From contig NZ_JAEQMU010000001.1 of NCBI RefSeq assembly GCF_017908035.1, positions 2,294,001-2,358,000 of the forward strand: DNA of 64,000 nucleotides. Reading direction: 5' to 3'. How positions within the stretch are numbered: position 1 is the stretch's first letter; every line of letters begins with the position of its first letter. Source of the DNA: Sphingobacterium tabacisoli (lineage in GTDB: Bacteria; Bacteroidota; Bacteroidia; Sphingobacteriales; Sphingobacteriaceae). Below are positions 38,518-46,997 of this stretch, piece by piece. Position numbers and translations under genes: made by a program. The notes under the pieces are model-generated. The model was given only the letters and a program-made list of their open reading frames with translations. It did not search any database and was not told the origin of the DNA.

Positions 38518-38970
38518 ATGCCAAAGATTCACGCTTACTTAAACTTCAATGGTAATTGCGAAGATGCATTTACCTTTTACAGAACCGTCTTCAATACAGA
38601 CCTTATCGGTACCTACCGTTTTGGAGATATGCCAGCAGACCCTAACTTTCCTCTTAATGACGAAGATAAAAGAAAGATCATGCATACCGCACTGATGATC
38701 AATGCCGACAGCATGCTTATGGGGTCGGACTGTATTGAGAATTTTGGGCATAAGGCAACCCCTGGAACGAATACCTATATCATGCTGGATGTAGAATCTA
38801 CAGAAGAAGCAAGAAAATTATATGACGCATTGATTGTCCATGCTCAGAATATAGAGATGCCTTTAGGCGAACAATTTTTCGCAGAGCTCTATGCTTCTTT
38901 TACCGATCAGTTTGGAATTTCGTGGATGATCCATTACGAAGGGAAAAATCAAATGATGAACCAACAATAG
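38518..38970 (+). CDS. VOC-family protein (PhnB/glyoxalase-like)
   Basis: 150 residues with two beta-alpha-beta-beta-beta modules. The opening MPKIHAYLNFNGNCEDAFTFYRTVF and the later FGHKATPGTNTYIMLDVESTEEARKLYDAL are typical of the PhnB-like branch ('3-demethylubiquinone-9 3-methyltransferase-like'). Metal ligands of true glyoxalases are only partly evident (H7... E of module 2). No specific reaction can be assigned. It is the middle gene of the DoxX-VOC-SRPBCC set. Confidence 0.82.
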   Translation: MPKIHAYLNFNGNCEDAFTFYRTVFNTDLIGTYRFGDMPADPNFPLNDEDKRKIMHTALMINADSMLMGSDCIENFGHKATPGTNTYIMLDVESTEEARKLYDALIVHAQNIEMPLGEQFFAELYASFTDQFGISWMIHYEGKNQMMNQQ

Positions 38971-38977
38971 TCAGCAA

Positions 38978-39496
38978 ATGAAATTTATTAAATATTTCCT
39001 ATTCACCATACTCGGTTTGATTGCGCTAGTTCTACTTGTAGCCGCTATACTCCCAAAAGATTTTCACGCCGGAAGCAAAATAGTTATCAATAGACCTTCA
39101 TCCGAGGTATTTGACTATATAAAGCAAATCAAAAAACAGGGAACCTACGATAGCTGGTCACAACAAGACCCTCAGATACAGAAACAATACAGCGGTACAG
39201 ATGGCACAGTGGGTTTTACCTACACCTGGACTAGCAAAAAAGTAGGAGACGGAAAGCAAGTCATCACAAAAGTAGACGAAGGCAAACGTTTAGAGATGGA
39301 TCTATTTTTTAACGGATCGGATCAAGCCAACAAGTCTTTTATACAGGTTGACTCGATTGCTCCCAATCAGAGTGAGGTCCACTGGGAGATTGATGGAAAA
39401 ATGCCCTATCCTTTTAATCTGATGTCCATCTTTTATGATATGAGCAAAGATTTTGAAAAGGGGCTCAAAACGTTAAAAACAATCCTGGAAAAGTAA
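38978..39496 (+). CDS. SRPBCC-family protein with N-terminal membrane anchor
   Basis: 172 residues. An N-terminal membrane helix (FIKYFLFTILGLIALVLLVAAIL) is followed by a START/Bet v1-like SRPBCC domain (KIVINRPSSEVFDYIKQIKKQGTYDSWS) with a hydrophobic pocket and a long C-terminal helix. Such proteins bind lipids or hydrophobic metabolites. It starts 7 bases after the VOC gene. The ligand is unknown. Confidence 0.8.
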   Translation: MKFIKYFLFTILGLIALVLLVAAILPKDFHAGSKIVINRPSSEVFDYIKQIKKQGTYDSWSQQDPQIQKQYSGTDGTVGFTYTWTSKKVGDGKQVITKVDEGKRLEMDLFFNGSDQANKSFIQVDSIAPNQSEVHWEIDGKMPYPFNLMSIFYDMSKDFEKGLKTLKTILEK

Positions 39497-39519
39497 TTAC
39501 ATTACTAAAGCACACTAAT

Positions 39520-39568
39520 CAAGAGGCGGTCTCAAGCATGCCTAATATCATGCAGAGACCGCCTCTTG
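39520..39568. other. Perfect 14-bp hairpin between convergent genes
   Basis: CAAGAGGCGGTCTC / GAGACCGCCTCTTG, with an inner GCATG / CATGC pair in the loop. No T-run flanks it on either strand, so it is unlike the other terminators here, but its position after an operon suggests that role. Confidence 0.6.
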
Positions 39569-39585
39569 ATATTATATTAACTAAG

Positions 39586-39921
39586 CTATTTTTCAAGAAG
39601 CGCATCGCCTTCAAAAAAAACAGCAGACCATCCATAAGCTATAAATTGACGGATATTCTGATGATCTGTCCCCATAGGACTATTCAATACGGACCTATAA
39701 TGCTCTCCAAATAAATGCAAAGTCTGTTCTTTGCTCAATCCATGTAAAGCTCCTAAGAACAGTACTCTTGCACTTCCCTGATTCTCATCCTTGCTATTCG
39801 CTATATCCCCATTCTTAAAAGCAGTAGGTATATAGTTGTACTCACGCTGTATCAAATCAAGCACAGCGCTAAATTGAATCACTTCTGTCTCTAAAAGTTT
39901 CCTTAATTCTAACTCCTTCAT
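39586..39921 (-). CDS. HopJ-family protein
   Basis: 111 residues. The pattern FSAVLDLIQREYNYIPTAFKNGD ... ALHGLSKEQTLHLFGEHYRSVL ... GTDHQNIRQFIAYGWSAVFFEGDAL matches the HopJ family (Pfam 'HopJ type III effector'). The name comes from Pseudomonas, but most members occur in bacteria without type III secretion and are probably small housekeeping proteins. No signal peptide. It is monocistronic and convergent with the SRPBCC gene. Confidence 0.82.
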   Translation of the reverse strand: MKELELRKLLETEVIQFSAVLDLIQREYNYIPTAFKNGDIANSKDENQGSARVLFLGALHGLSKEQTLHLFGEHYRSVLNSPMGTDHQNIRQFIAYGWSAVFFEGDALLEK

Positions 39922-40126
39922 ACGAACAAAGATAAGCTACTATTCAATTTGTTCACAAACTATTGAGGTATCTCTAATAACTGGTATTTTTTTTGCTATT
40001 TCAAAAATAGCATCTAATTAGTTTTTAAGAAAAAATAAAACCAAACAAGTAACTTTTGCAAAAAGTTAAAACAAAAGAAACCAGAAAAGGTTTCACATTA
40101 TAATGACATACAAAACATATTCAGAC

Positions 40127-40615
40127 ATGAACAAAACAATTTCTACCATCGCGCTATGTTCTATCCTAGCACTAGCAGCTTGTAATTCAAACAACACGAA
40201 AAATTCGAACAGTACTGCTGACTCAAGCAAACAAAATACCCTGGACACCAATGCGCTGAACCCAAATCACGCAGACTACATTGGGGATGCTCACAATTCT
40301 AAAAATTCAGTGGATTGGATGGGGACCTACAAAGGAACAACTCCTTGTGCTGATTGTCCAGGAATAGAAACCACAATCAAAATCTATAAAGACGAAACAT
40401 TCTCTTACAAAGCGCTTTACCAAGATCGTAATTTAACAGTAACAGATACTGGAAAGTTCGAATGGTTTGATAAAGATGGCTCCATACAACTGAAAGGGAA
40501 AGACACTGACATCAAATACAAGGTCGGTGAAAACATTCTTATACAATTAGACACCGAAGGAAAAGAAATAACAGGAACTCTAGCGGATAAGTATATTTTG
40601 AAAAAAGACCAATAA
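40127..40615 (+). CDS. NlpE-like lipoprotein
   Basis: 162 residues from the ATG at 40127; an in-frame ATG at 40103 would add 8 residues before the signal. The lipobox is LAAC (C19). After a Ser/Asn-rich linker comes the NlpE N-terminal domain with the hallmark CxxC (TTPCADCPG) and YKGTTPCADCPGIETTIKIYKDETF. NlpE is an outer-membrane lipoprotein linked to copper and surface sensing. Here the C-terminal OB-like domain of the E. coli protein is absent. It precedes the phosphodiesterase pair but is on the opposite strand. Confidence 0.85.
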   Translation: MNKTISTIALCSILALAACNSNNTKNSNSTADSSKQNTLDTNALNPNHADYIGDAHNSKNSVDWMGTYKGTTPCADCPGIETTIKIYKDETFSYKALYQDRNLTVTDTGKFEWFDKDGSIQLKGKDTDIKYKVGENILIQLDTEGKEITGTLADKYILKKDQ

Positions 40616-40618
40616 CAG

Positions 40619-41548
40619 TTATTGATCGAACTTATATTCCCATTTTAAATTCACTATGACAGCCAGATGATCCGATAAAGGCTGATCAATTTCGTTACGA
40701 AATACCTTCTTATCAATATCATATAAAGTAGGAGTGAATTTAAAATGGGGATTATTCCGATATAGAATTCTGTCTAAACTTTCCGTTTTATTCGTCAATG
40801 ATAGCATATCCTTTGCAACAAATAAAGGATCAATAGCAGGAATTTCATTTCTATTCTTCAATTCTACCCAGACATCTCTCAAAGCAGTCTTTTTGAGAAA
40901 GTCCAACATATTGTCTTCCCCATAGCCATAATGTGCATTAAAATCTCCCATGACCAGCAAAGGACGACCCAACGAATGATCATGTATATACTGTGCTAAT
41001 TGGTTCAAATTATCGCGCCTTGCTCGCGCGGACCGCCTCGTATCATGCGCATTAGCATGTAAGTTATATAGATCTATAGTGATCGTTTTAGCCAACTGTA
41101 CCTGTATATAACTAAATCCTTTAGGGGTTAAACAGTCCGATCCATGGCAAGCTCTCCAAGGTATACGTCGGTATTCCAGTATTGGAAATTTGGAAAGAGT
41201 ACTCAATCCATCACCAAAAGGGACCTTTCCCTTATGCACCGTCTTATAAGGATGTAGGGCAGTAGAAAACAAGTAACTGTTATAGTTGAAGTCTTCCTGC
41301 ACATTGACGATATCATAGTTATTAAGAAACTTACCAATGGTCTCCATACTCGTCTTTCGAGGAGTATCAGCACTAGAAATCCGTTGAGGAAGGCCAGCAA
41401 CATTATACGTGAGTACCTGTATAGTCCCCTGATGTGCATCTTCTACATCTCCAGGAGGCAGTACAACTGAAATAAAAATATTCCTTGCTTTCCTAAATCT
41501 TAGGAAAAACAACAAGAACACTATGAGGAGGCCAATGAGATAAAACAT
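40619..41548 (-). CDS. Endonuclease/exonuclease/phosphatase-family hydrolase 1
   Basis: 309 residues of the DNase I-like fold: metal-binding QED (VNVQEDFNYN), NLHANAH, GDFNAHYG and the C-terminal SDHLAV. An N-terminal hydrophobic segment (FYLIGLLIVFLLFFLRF) would anchor or export it. The PFGDGLSTLSKFPI and DCLTPKGFSY elements recur in secreted phospholipase- or sphingomyelinase-like members, so a phosphodiester on a lipid or polysaccharide is more likely than DNA. It is a close paralogue of the next gene upstream, 76 bases away, with the same strand. Substrate unknown. Confidence 0.85.
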   Translation of the reverse strand: MFYLIGLLIVFLLFFLRFRKARNIFISVVLPPGDVEDAHQGTIQVLTYNVAGLPQRISSADTPRKTSMETIGKFLNNYDIVNVQEDFNYNSYLFSTALHPYKTVHKGKVPFGDGLSTLSKFPILEYRRIPWRACHGSDCLTPKGFSYIQVQLAKTITIDLYNLHANAHDTRRSARARRDNLNQLAQYIHDHSLGRPLLVMGDFNAHYGYGEDNMLDFLKKTALRDVWVELKNRNEIPAIDPLFVAKDMLSLTNKTESLDRILYRNNPHFKFTPTLYDIDKKVFRNEIDQPLSDHLAVIVNLKWEYKFDQ

Positions 41549-41624
41549 TCCGATAACATGTAAAGTTATTTAAACATTCACAAAATCAGTACTCCTTAAA
41601 GAATTTCTTTGAACGCAAAATTCA

Positions 41625-42596
41625 CTATTTGACACGCTGCCAACATAGTGTCAGCGAAATAGCACAATGATCGGAAAGGGCTTGTCCTGCTTCATTCTGG
41701 AATAGCTGATGTTCTACCTGATATTCTTTGGGGTGTAACAACAGCCGATCGCTGTTCCTAAAGAATATCTTATCGATACTCTCACAGCCATCTGTAACAT
41801 GCAATGCAGGTTGTGCATTAAAATCTTTAACTATCCCTGGGAATACACCTTCGTTCTGCAAAAGTACCCAGCTGTCAATCACATCTACTTTCTCCTGAAA
41901 TTCCTTTATCCACTCCCTCTCAAAAGCATAATGAGCATTAAAATCTCCCATCAGCAATATCGGTTGACAGGTAGAATGCGCTTCAACAAACGCCGCCAAC
42001 TGCTGTAAATTTGCTCTTCTTGCCTGAGTAGCTTGAATATCATCTTGTGCCGTAGCATGTACATTATAGACATCCAAAAACACATCCTTAGCCAGTTGTA
42101 CTCTTGCGTACGAAAACCCCTTCGGAGTCAAACAATCCGCCCCATTACAATCATCCCAAGCGATTCGCTCAAACTTAACAATTGGATAATTAGATAATGT
42201 CGTCAACCCATCTCCGAAAGGCACGCCTCCCATATTGGAGGTACGATACGGATGCCGGTTTTCCCTATAGAGGAACCTATTATAATTGAAATCTTCTTGA
42301 ATATTAACCAAATCAAATCTATTTATTTTCTGGCCTATGCTGACGATACTAGATTCACGAGGAGTCTTCGCACTGGAAATCCATTCTGGTAATCCTGCAA
42401 TATTATAAGTCAAAACATCAATTTCACCAGAAGACATTTCAGGAAGAGATAACACGCCAGGGACCAAACTATGCTGTACCGTACCTTTACTTCTAAAAGC
42501 CAACAGCAAACAAGCCATACCACATACAATGGATAGAATTAAAATTCTCATGTTCCATTGCTTCTTGTTCCTCTCATAAGACAAATACAATAACAT
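41625..42596 (-). CDS. Endonuclease/exonuclease/phosphatase-family hydrolase 2
   Basis: 323 residues, or 308 from the ATG at 42551. The same motifs occur: QEDFNYN, YNVHATAQD, GDFNAHYAF and SDHCAIS, plus DCLTPKGFSY. The N-terminal helix (ILILSIVCGMACLLLAF) suggests membrane anchoring or export. By eye about half of the positions agree with the previous entry over the catalytic domain, indicating a tandem duplication. The second copy has its own C-terminal end, so both are probably active. The likely class is nSMase-like phosphodiesterase; this is inference. Confidence 0.85.
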   Translation of the reverse strand: MLLYLSYERNKKQWNMRILILSIVCGMACLLLAFRSKGTVQHSLVPGVLSLPEMSSGEIDVLTYNIAGLPEWISSAKTPRESSIVSIGQKINRFDLVNIQEDFNYNRFLYRENRHPYRTSNMGGVPFGDGLTTLSNYPIVKFERIAWDDCNGADCLTPKGFSYARVQLAKDVFLDVYNVHATAQDDIQATQARRANLQQLAAFVEAHSTCQPILLMGDFNAHYAFEREWIKEFQEKVDVIDSWVLLQNEGVFPGIVKDFNAQPALHVTDGCESIDKIFFRNSDRLLLHPKEYQVEHQLFQNEAGQALSDHCAISLTLCWQRVK

Positions 42597-42794
42597 ATCT
42601 TTTTATTCTGATCTACAGCAAAAATACAGTAGCAGTATAAACACAATCCCACCTCTACATTAACAATCTGTAGCCCATCGGTATCCACAGTATTAAATGA
42701 AAACAATTTGATTACAAATCAATTACAAAAGCTTAACACCTTCTTATCCCTACCATCATGTCCATCGTATATTTTTACGGGTAAAGTTTATAAA

Positions 42795-43970
42795 ATGAAG
42801 AAAATAGCCTTCTTTACAGAAATACTGATTGCCGATTATGACGGTGCTTCACGCACCATGTTTCAATTAATAGAACGGATCGACCCTACCCTATTTGACT
42901 ATCTATTCGTCTATGGAAATGGACCAGAACAATTTCGGGACTTTAAATCCTATAAAGTACCAACTTTTAGAATTCCTGTCAATGAAGATTACTGCCTAGC
43001 CATCCCTCACCTCATAAAAACAAAATTAGAGACTACCTTGGACAATTTTGCCCCTGAAGTTATTCATATAACCACTCCCTCCCTTCTTGGCTTTTTCGCC
43101 CTCAATTACGCCAAGAAAAGAGGAATCCCTGTCCTGACTATATATCACACACACTTTATCTCCTATATCGACTACTACTTCAGAAACCTCGCCCCCTTAG
43201 TAAAACCCACACAGCATTGGATCAAGAAAGCAATGCTCAGCTTTTACAACCGCTGTGGAGTAACCTATGTCCCCACACAGTCTATTGCAGATGAACTATC
43301 AACAATAGGAATCGACACCGAAAGAATACAAATCTGGCCCAGAGGTATAGACTGTGAACTCTTCACACCGTTAAAGCGTGATTGCCATTATATCCAGCAT
43401 ATCACAGGTAATACCAAACCCAATATTTTATTTGCAAGTCGATTAGTCTGGGAAAAAAACATAAAAACCTTGATTGCGATCTACCATAGATTAGCTCAGG
43501 AGGGACTGGATTACAACTTGATCATTGTAGGAGAAGGCACTGCACAAGCCACCGCTATGCAAGAAATGCCCAACGCCTATTTCCTAGGTAAGAAAAACCA
43601 CGAACAGCTCTCTAGGCTTTACGCATCGGCAGATGCATTTGTATTCACCTCGACCTCCGAAACCTATGGCAACGTCGTCGTCGAAGCCATGGCCTCTGGA
43701 CTTCCCTGTGTAATTGCCGATGGTGGCGGATCAGCATCTTTAGTACAGCATGGTATATCTGGATTCAAATGTAGTCCTCAAAACCCGTTAGAATATGTAT
43801 ATTTTCTAAGATCTGTAATCGAAGACAGTTCCTTAAGATCAAAATTCAAGAAAGAAGGACTCCAGTTCGTATCACGCTTGGATTGGAACAGATTATCCCA
43901 GCAATATTTCTTGGATATACAACAGTTGGCACTACAAAAACACAGTTCAGGCTTGGCATGGGCAAACTAA
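42795..43970 (+). CDS. Glycosyltransferase, GT4-like
   Basis: 391 residues from the ATG at 42795; an in-frame TTG at 42708 would add a poor N-terminus. Fold GT-B: acceptor-side start KIAFFTEILIADYDGASRTMFQL, then NILFASRLVWEKNIKTLIAIYHRL and the E-x7-E nucleotide-sugar motif in TSTSETYGNVVVEAMASGLPCVIADGGG. The opening resembles enzymes that glycosylate diacylglycerol or phosphatidyl-inositol type lipids. It overlaps the YbhN-type gene by 13 bases, so the two are translationally linked. Confidence 0.88.
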   Translation: MKKIAFFTEILIADYDGASRTMFQLIERIDPTLFDYLFVYGNGPEQFRDFKSYKVPTFRIPVNEDYCLAIPHLIKTKLETTLDNFAPEVIHITTPSLLGFFALNYAKKRGIPVLTIYHTHFISYIDYYFRNLAPLVKPTQHWIKKAMLSFYNRCGVTYVPTQSIADELSTIGIDTERIQIWPRGIDCELFTPLKRDCHYIQHITGNTKPNILFASRLVWEKNIKTLIAIYHRLAQEGLDYNLIIVGEGTAQATAMQEMPNAYFLGKKNHEQLSRLYASADAFVFTSTSETYGNVVVEAMASGLPCVIADGGGSASLVQHGISGFKCSPQNPLEYVYFLRSVIEDSSLRSKFKKEGLQFVSRLDWNRLSQQYFLDIQQLALQKHSSGLAWAN

Positions 43971-44980
43971 TATCAGGACGCCAATTCCTCAAAGTGGCAA
44001 TTATACTGATTGCGATTGTTTCCATAGGCCTATTTATTGCGCACACCGACTTTATTACATTAAAAAGGCAACTCCAACAGGTAGGTTTCCAATTTATCTA
44101 TATTCTATTATTGACATTCACTGCTTACTTTATTGGAACCATAGCCTGGTGGTTATGTCTCGGGCGGCAAAGAAAGAATACATCTCTACTCCAACTGTTC
44201 GCAATTCGACAAGTTGGTGAAACATTGGCCTTATACAACCCAACCAGTGTCATAGCTGGCGATCTGTTGAAGGCTCAATTGCTAAAACCTTATGGAATTA
44301 ACCAAGAAATAGCATTAAAATCCGTAACATCCTCGAGAATAACGGCAACCCTGTCTCAGATATCGTTATTCGTCATCGCCATGATTTGGCTATTGGCCGA
44401 TACCGGACACAGACCACAGGCCAAAGAACTAACATGGATAATAAGCGCCACAATCACCATACTACTCCTAATCAAAATAGCTTTATTCATTGCGCTATCC
44501 CGTTCCGTAGACCATGTACCTATAAAGGACGATAGTTCAATCTGGAAAAAAACAATAACAGCGCTATCTATAACTTTTTACAACTGTAAGATCTTCTTTC
44601 AGCAGGACAAAAAAAACTTCTGGTATTCCTACCTATTCTTCGCTTTGCACTGGGTTATCGGCAGTATAGAGCTCTATCTTCTACTCTTGTTCATCGGATA
44701 CCCCATACACATCATGGATGGCCTTGTATTGGATATGTCCATTATCGTTATAAAAAGCATAGGTGCTGCAGTTCCAGGACAGATAGGTATTGAAGAGCTT
44801 GCTAACAAAATCACTTTAGACATGATTGGTATCAAAAATGCCACTTTATGGATTTCTATTTCCATACTCCGTCGCTTCAGACAATTAATATGGTGTGTTA
44901 TAGGGCTGTTATTAGCAATTTTCCTAAAAGCCCTCCACGGCCAATCCCGAGTCAAACAAGTCCCCCTATCAACAGATTAA
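43958..44980 (+). CDS. Lysylphosphatidylglycerol synthase-TM/YbhN-type membrane protein
   Basis: 340 residues from the ATG at 43958, which overlaps the glycosyltransferase stop. About eight membrane helices; the GAVPGQIGIEE motif near the C-terminus (AAVPGQIGIEELANK) is the signature of the lysylphosphatidylglycerol synthase TM region/YbhN (UPF0104) family. No aminoacyl-transferase domain is attached. Members work beside glycolipid enzymes, and a flippase-like or lipid-modifying role has been suggested. The location between two glycosyltransferase genes supports a role in a glycolipid pathway. Confidence 0.83.
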   Translation: MGKLISGRQFLKVAIILIAIVSIGLFIAHTDFITLKRQLQQVGFQFIYILLLTFTAYFIGTIAWWLCLGRQRKNTSLLQLFAIRQVGETLALYNPTSVIAGDLLKAQLLKPYGINQEIALKSVTSSRITATLSQISLFVIAMIWLLADTGHRPQAKELTWIISATITILLLIKIALFIALSRSVDHVPIKDDSSIWKKTITALSITFYNCKIFFQQDKKNFWYSYLFFALHWVIGSIELYLLLLFIGYPIHIMDGLVLDMSIIVIKSIGAAVPGQIGIEELANKITLDMIGIKNATLWISISILRRFRQLIWCVIGLLLAIFLKALHGQSRVKQVPLSTD

Positions 44981-45003
44981 TACCTATAGAAAAAAACAAA
45001 GGC

Positions 45004-46176
45004 ATGCAACAATCATCCCCTATAGAAATACTATTTGTAAGCCATAAGTCCCCTCCTGCTACAGGCGGAATGGAAAAACAGAGTTACGAACTGATCAATG
45101 GTGTGGCGCTGTATCTCAAGACACATGCCATCGTCTATGACCATAGGGAATCGCTATTGGCATTCTTTCTAAAACTAAACACACGCATATTGAAACTGAT
45201 CAGTGCAAATCCGCAGATTAAAATCATACACTTTAACGATGGCCTGATCGCCGCAATCGCTTCTTATCATAAAGGATACGAACAGATAAAAAAAACCGCA
45301 ACGATACACGGGCTTGACATAGTATACCCCTTAGCCTATTTTCAAAAGAAAATTATCCCTCGCTTTAATACCTACGACCGAATTTTTGCAGTAAGTGACG
45401 CCACTGCTCAAGCCGCTTGCGATCGTGGAATTAAGGCAGAAAAGATTCAAGTCATAGTCAATGGAGTAGACTCCACTGAGCATCGAGTCAAAAAAAAAAT
45501 AGCTGACATCAGTCACAAGTATCCCGATATACAGTTAGACAAAAAAATATTCGTAACCCTAGGTCGTCCCGTAAAGCGCAAGGGATTCTCTTGGCTCCTA
45601 CAACAAGTCATACCTCACTTAGGTACAGACTTTCAATTGCTGATGTTAGGTCCTTACCGCACCAAAGAGACGTTAACCGATAAATTAATCAATCTGCTGC
45701 CCCCAAAACTGAAAACCATGATCATGCTATTTTTGGGATATCCATCCGATCAGAACGCACTCCGAAAAATACTGCCACTCTACTATCCTAAAGCTATTCA
45801 TTTGGGAAAAGTACCTTTCGAAGACCTGCAGATAATTCTCAATGAGTCCCTTGCCTTCTTGATGCCCAACATCACTATTCCTGGAGATATGGAAGGCTTT
45901 GGGTTAGTCTGCCTAGAAGCATCTACGGCAGGATCATTGGTTATTGCATCTGCACTAGAGGGAATAAATAGTGCCGTACAGCACAAAAAAAATGGCATAC
46001 TAGTTCCTGCAGAAAACAGGCATGTTTGGGTCAATGTCCTGACAGAAGTTTTAGAAAATCCAGAGCATTACCAACAACAGGCAAAAATTTATGCCGAATA
46101 TACACGCACAACTTATAGCTGGGACATAATGGCCCGTACCTACGGCAATGCTTTTCTAGAGATAGCTGGTAAATAA
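45004..46176 (+). CDS. Glycosyltransferase family 4-like protein
   Basis: 390 residues from the ATG at 45004, 23 bases after the YbhN-type stop. GT-B fold with ILFVSHKSPPATGGMEKQSYEL at the start, FVTLGRPVKRKGFSWLLQQV in the donor domain, and an E-x7-E-like motif in PGDMEGFGLVCLEASTAGSLVIAS. The order GT, YbhN, GT in one operon suggests successive sugar additions to a membrane lipid. The specific sugar and lipid are unknown. No acyltransferase or polymerase gene is present. Confidence 0.86.
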   Translation: MQQSSPIEILFVSHKSPPATGGMEKQSYELINGVALYLKTHAIVYDHRESLLAFFLKLNTRILKLISANPQIKIIHFNDGLIAAIASYHKGYEQIKKTATIHGLDIVYPLAYFQKKIIPRFNTYDRIFAVSDATAQAACDRGIKAEKIQVIVNGVDSTEHRVKKKIADISHKYPDIQLDKKIFVTLGRPVKRKGFSWLLQQVIPHLGTDFQLLMLGPYRTKETLTDKLINLLPPKLKTMIMLFLGYPSDQNALRKILPLYYPKAIHLGKVPFEDLQIILNESLAFLMPNITIPGDMEGFGLVCLEASTAGSLVIASALEGINSAVQHKKNGILVPAENRHVWVNVLTEVLENPEHYQQQAKIYAEYTRTTYSWDIMARTYGNAFLEIAGK

Positions 46177-46264
46177 CCTCCAAGGCACAGTTATTGCATA
46201 TCACCGTATAGTTACGAAAAAGGATTTTCCTTTTATAAAGGAAATATGTAATTTTACCTTACGC

Positions 46265-46636
46265 ATGAAAAAGTATATGTTCATATGTTTCACCTTACTA
46301 TTTGGTCTACTCACCTTGACCAAATCAGTATCTGCTTGTGAGCAACATGATCCTGTACACACACACCCTTCCTGCTGTGACCAAGGACATGAGGACAAAA
46401 CGCACGATTGTTGCCAGACGGAGACTTCTTCCGAACAGGACTATGAAAAACACTGCGATGGCCAATGTAAAGGTGCTAGCTGTCAACAGAGCAGTATTAA
46501 ATTTCAGTTGTTTTTTACCTTGAGCAATGTCCACCAATGGAGCAGTAATCCCAATGGAAAGGTTTCCTTCTATGCCAACGACAACCGTATTACACCGGGC
46601 TTTCTGTCGATATGGCTTCTTCCAAAAATAGGTTAA
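46265..46636 (+). CDS. Cys/His-rich secreted protein of the copper locus
   Basis: 123 residues with a signal peptide (1-24). The mature start is packed with potential metal ligands: eight Cys (CEQHD, SCC, DCC, KHCDGQC, SC) and several His over ~50 residues. The rest is less distinctive (FQLFFTLSNVHQW). No known domain is recognised. Its place in front of an HMA protein and a multicopper oxidase suggests periplasmic copper binding or buffering. It is preceded by TAATTTTACC, a box seen at other promoters in the window. The metal role is inferred from composition and neighbours. Confidence 0.65.
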   Translation: MKKYMFICFTLLFGLLTLTKSVSACEQHDPVHTHPSCCDQGHEDKTHDCCQTETSSEQDYEKHCDGQCKGASCQQSSIKFQLFFTLSNVHQWSSNPNGKVSFYANDNRITPGFLSIWLLPKIG

Positions 46637-46997
46637 TTTAGTATCTGTACAGCCATAGGTATGTCTTATCCGAACGTATCACGTTGCTGTGGTTCTAGCT
46701 TTTAGAACTAAATCAATCCGATAAATTCAAACAAATCCGCCAACAAGTGGTTAAGCAGTAAGCGAGATTAGGTATGCATTCACAACAGTGAATGTATTAT
46801 AGCCATTAATAGACATTTCTGGATGAAATAATCCTGTTTAGCAAACCACAGATATCAATGATGTCCACCAATTGGCAGATAACAAATAAAAAACAAATTG
46901 TACACATATGAAATATCCATGTAGTACAGGCTACACAAAGACGAATGAAAATGCTTTGGATATTCCATATGACCGTTAAAAGACAAATTATTTACAT
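46637..46997. other. 361-base gap inside the copper locus
   Basis: No gene is supported. The words before two ATGs are alike: ACAAATTGTACACATATGAAA (ATG at 46908) and ACAAATTATTTACATATGAA (ATG at 46998), as if a gene start had been duplicated; the first leads to only 23 codons. A 7-bp inverted repeat (AATATCC / GGATATT) flanks it. Confidence 0.4.

Noticed and set aside
39586..39921. Type III secretion effector
   Set aside because: HopJ is a family name; no secretion genes are present and the family is widespread in non-pathogens.
42708..42794. Upstream TTG extension of the first glycosyltransferase
   Set aside because: The added residues are not like the family; the ATG at 42795 begins directly at the first beta strand.
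44848..45003. N-terminal extension of the second glycosyltransferase overlapping the YbhN-type gene
   Set aside because: It is out of frame with, and inside, the YbhN-type gene, and the ATG at 45004 begins the GT-B fold.
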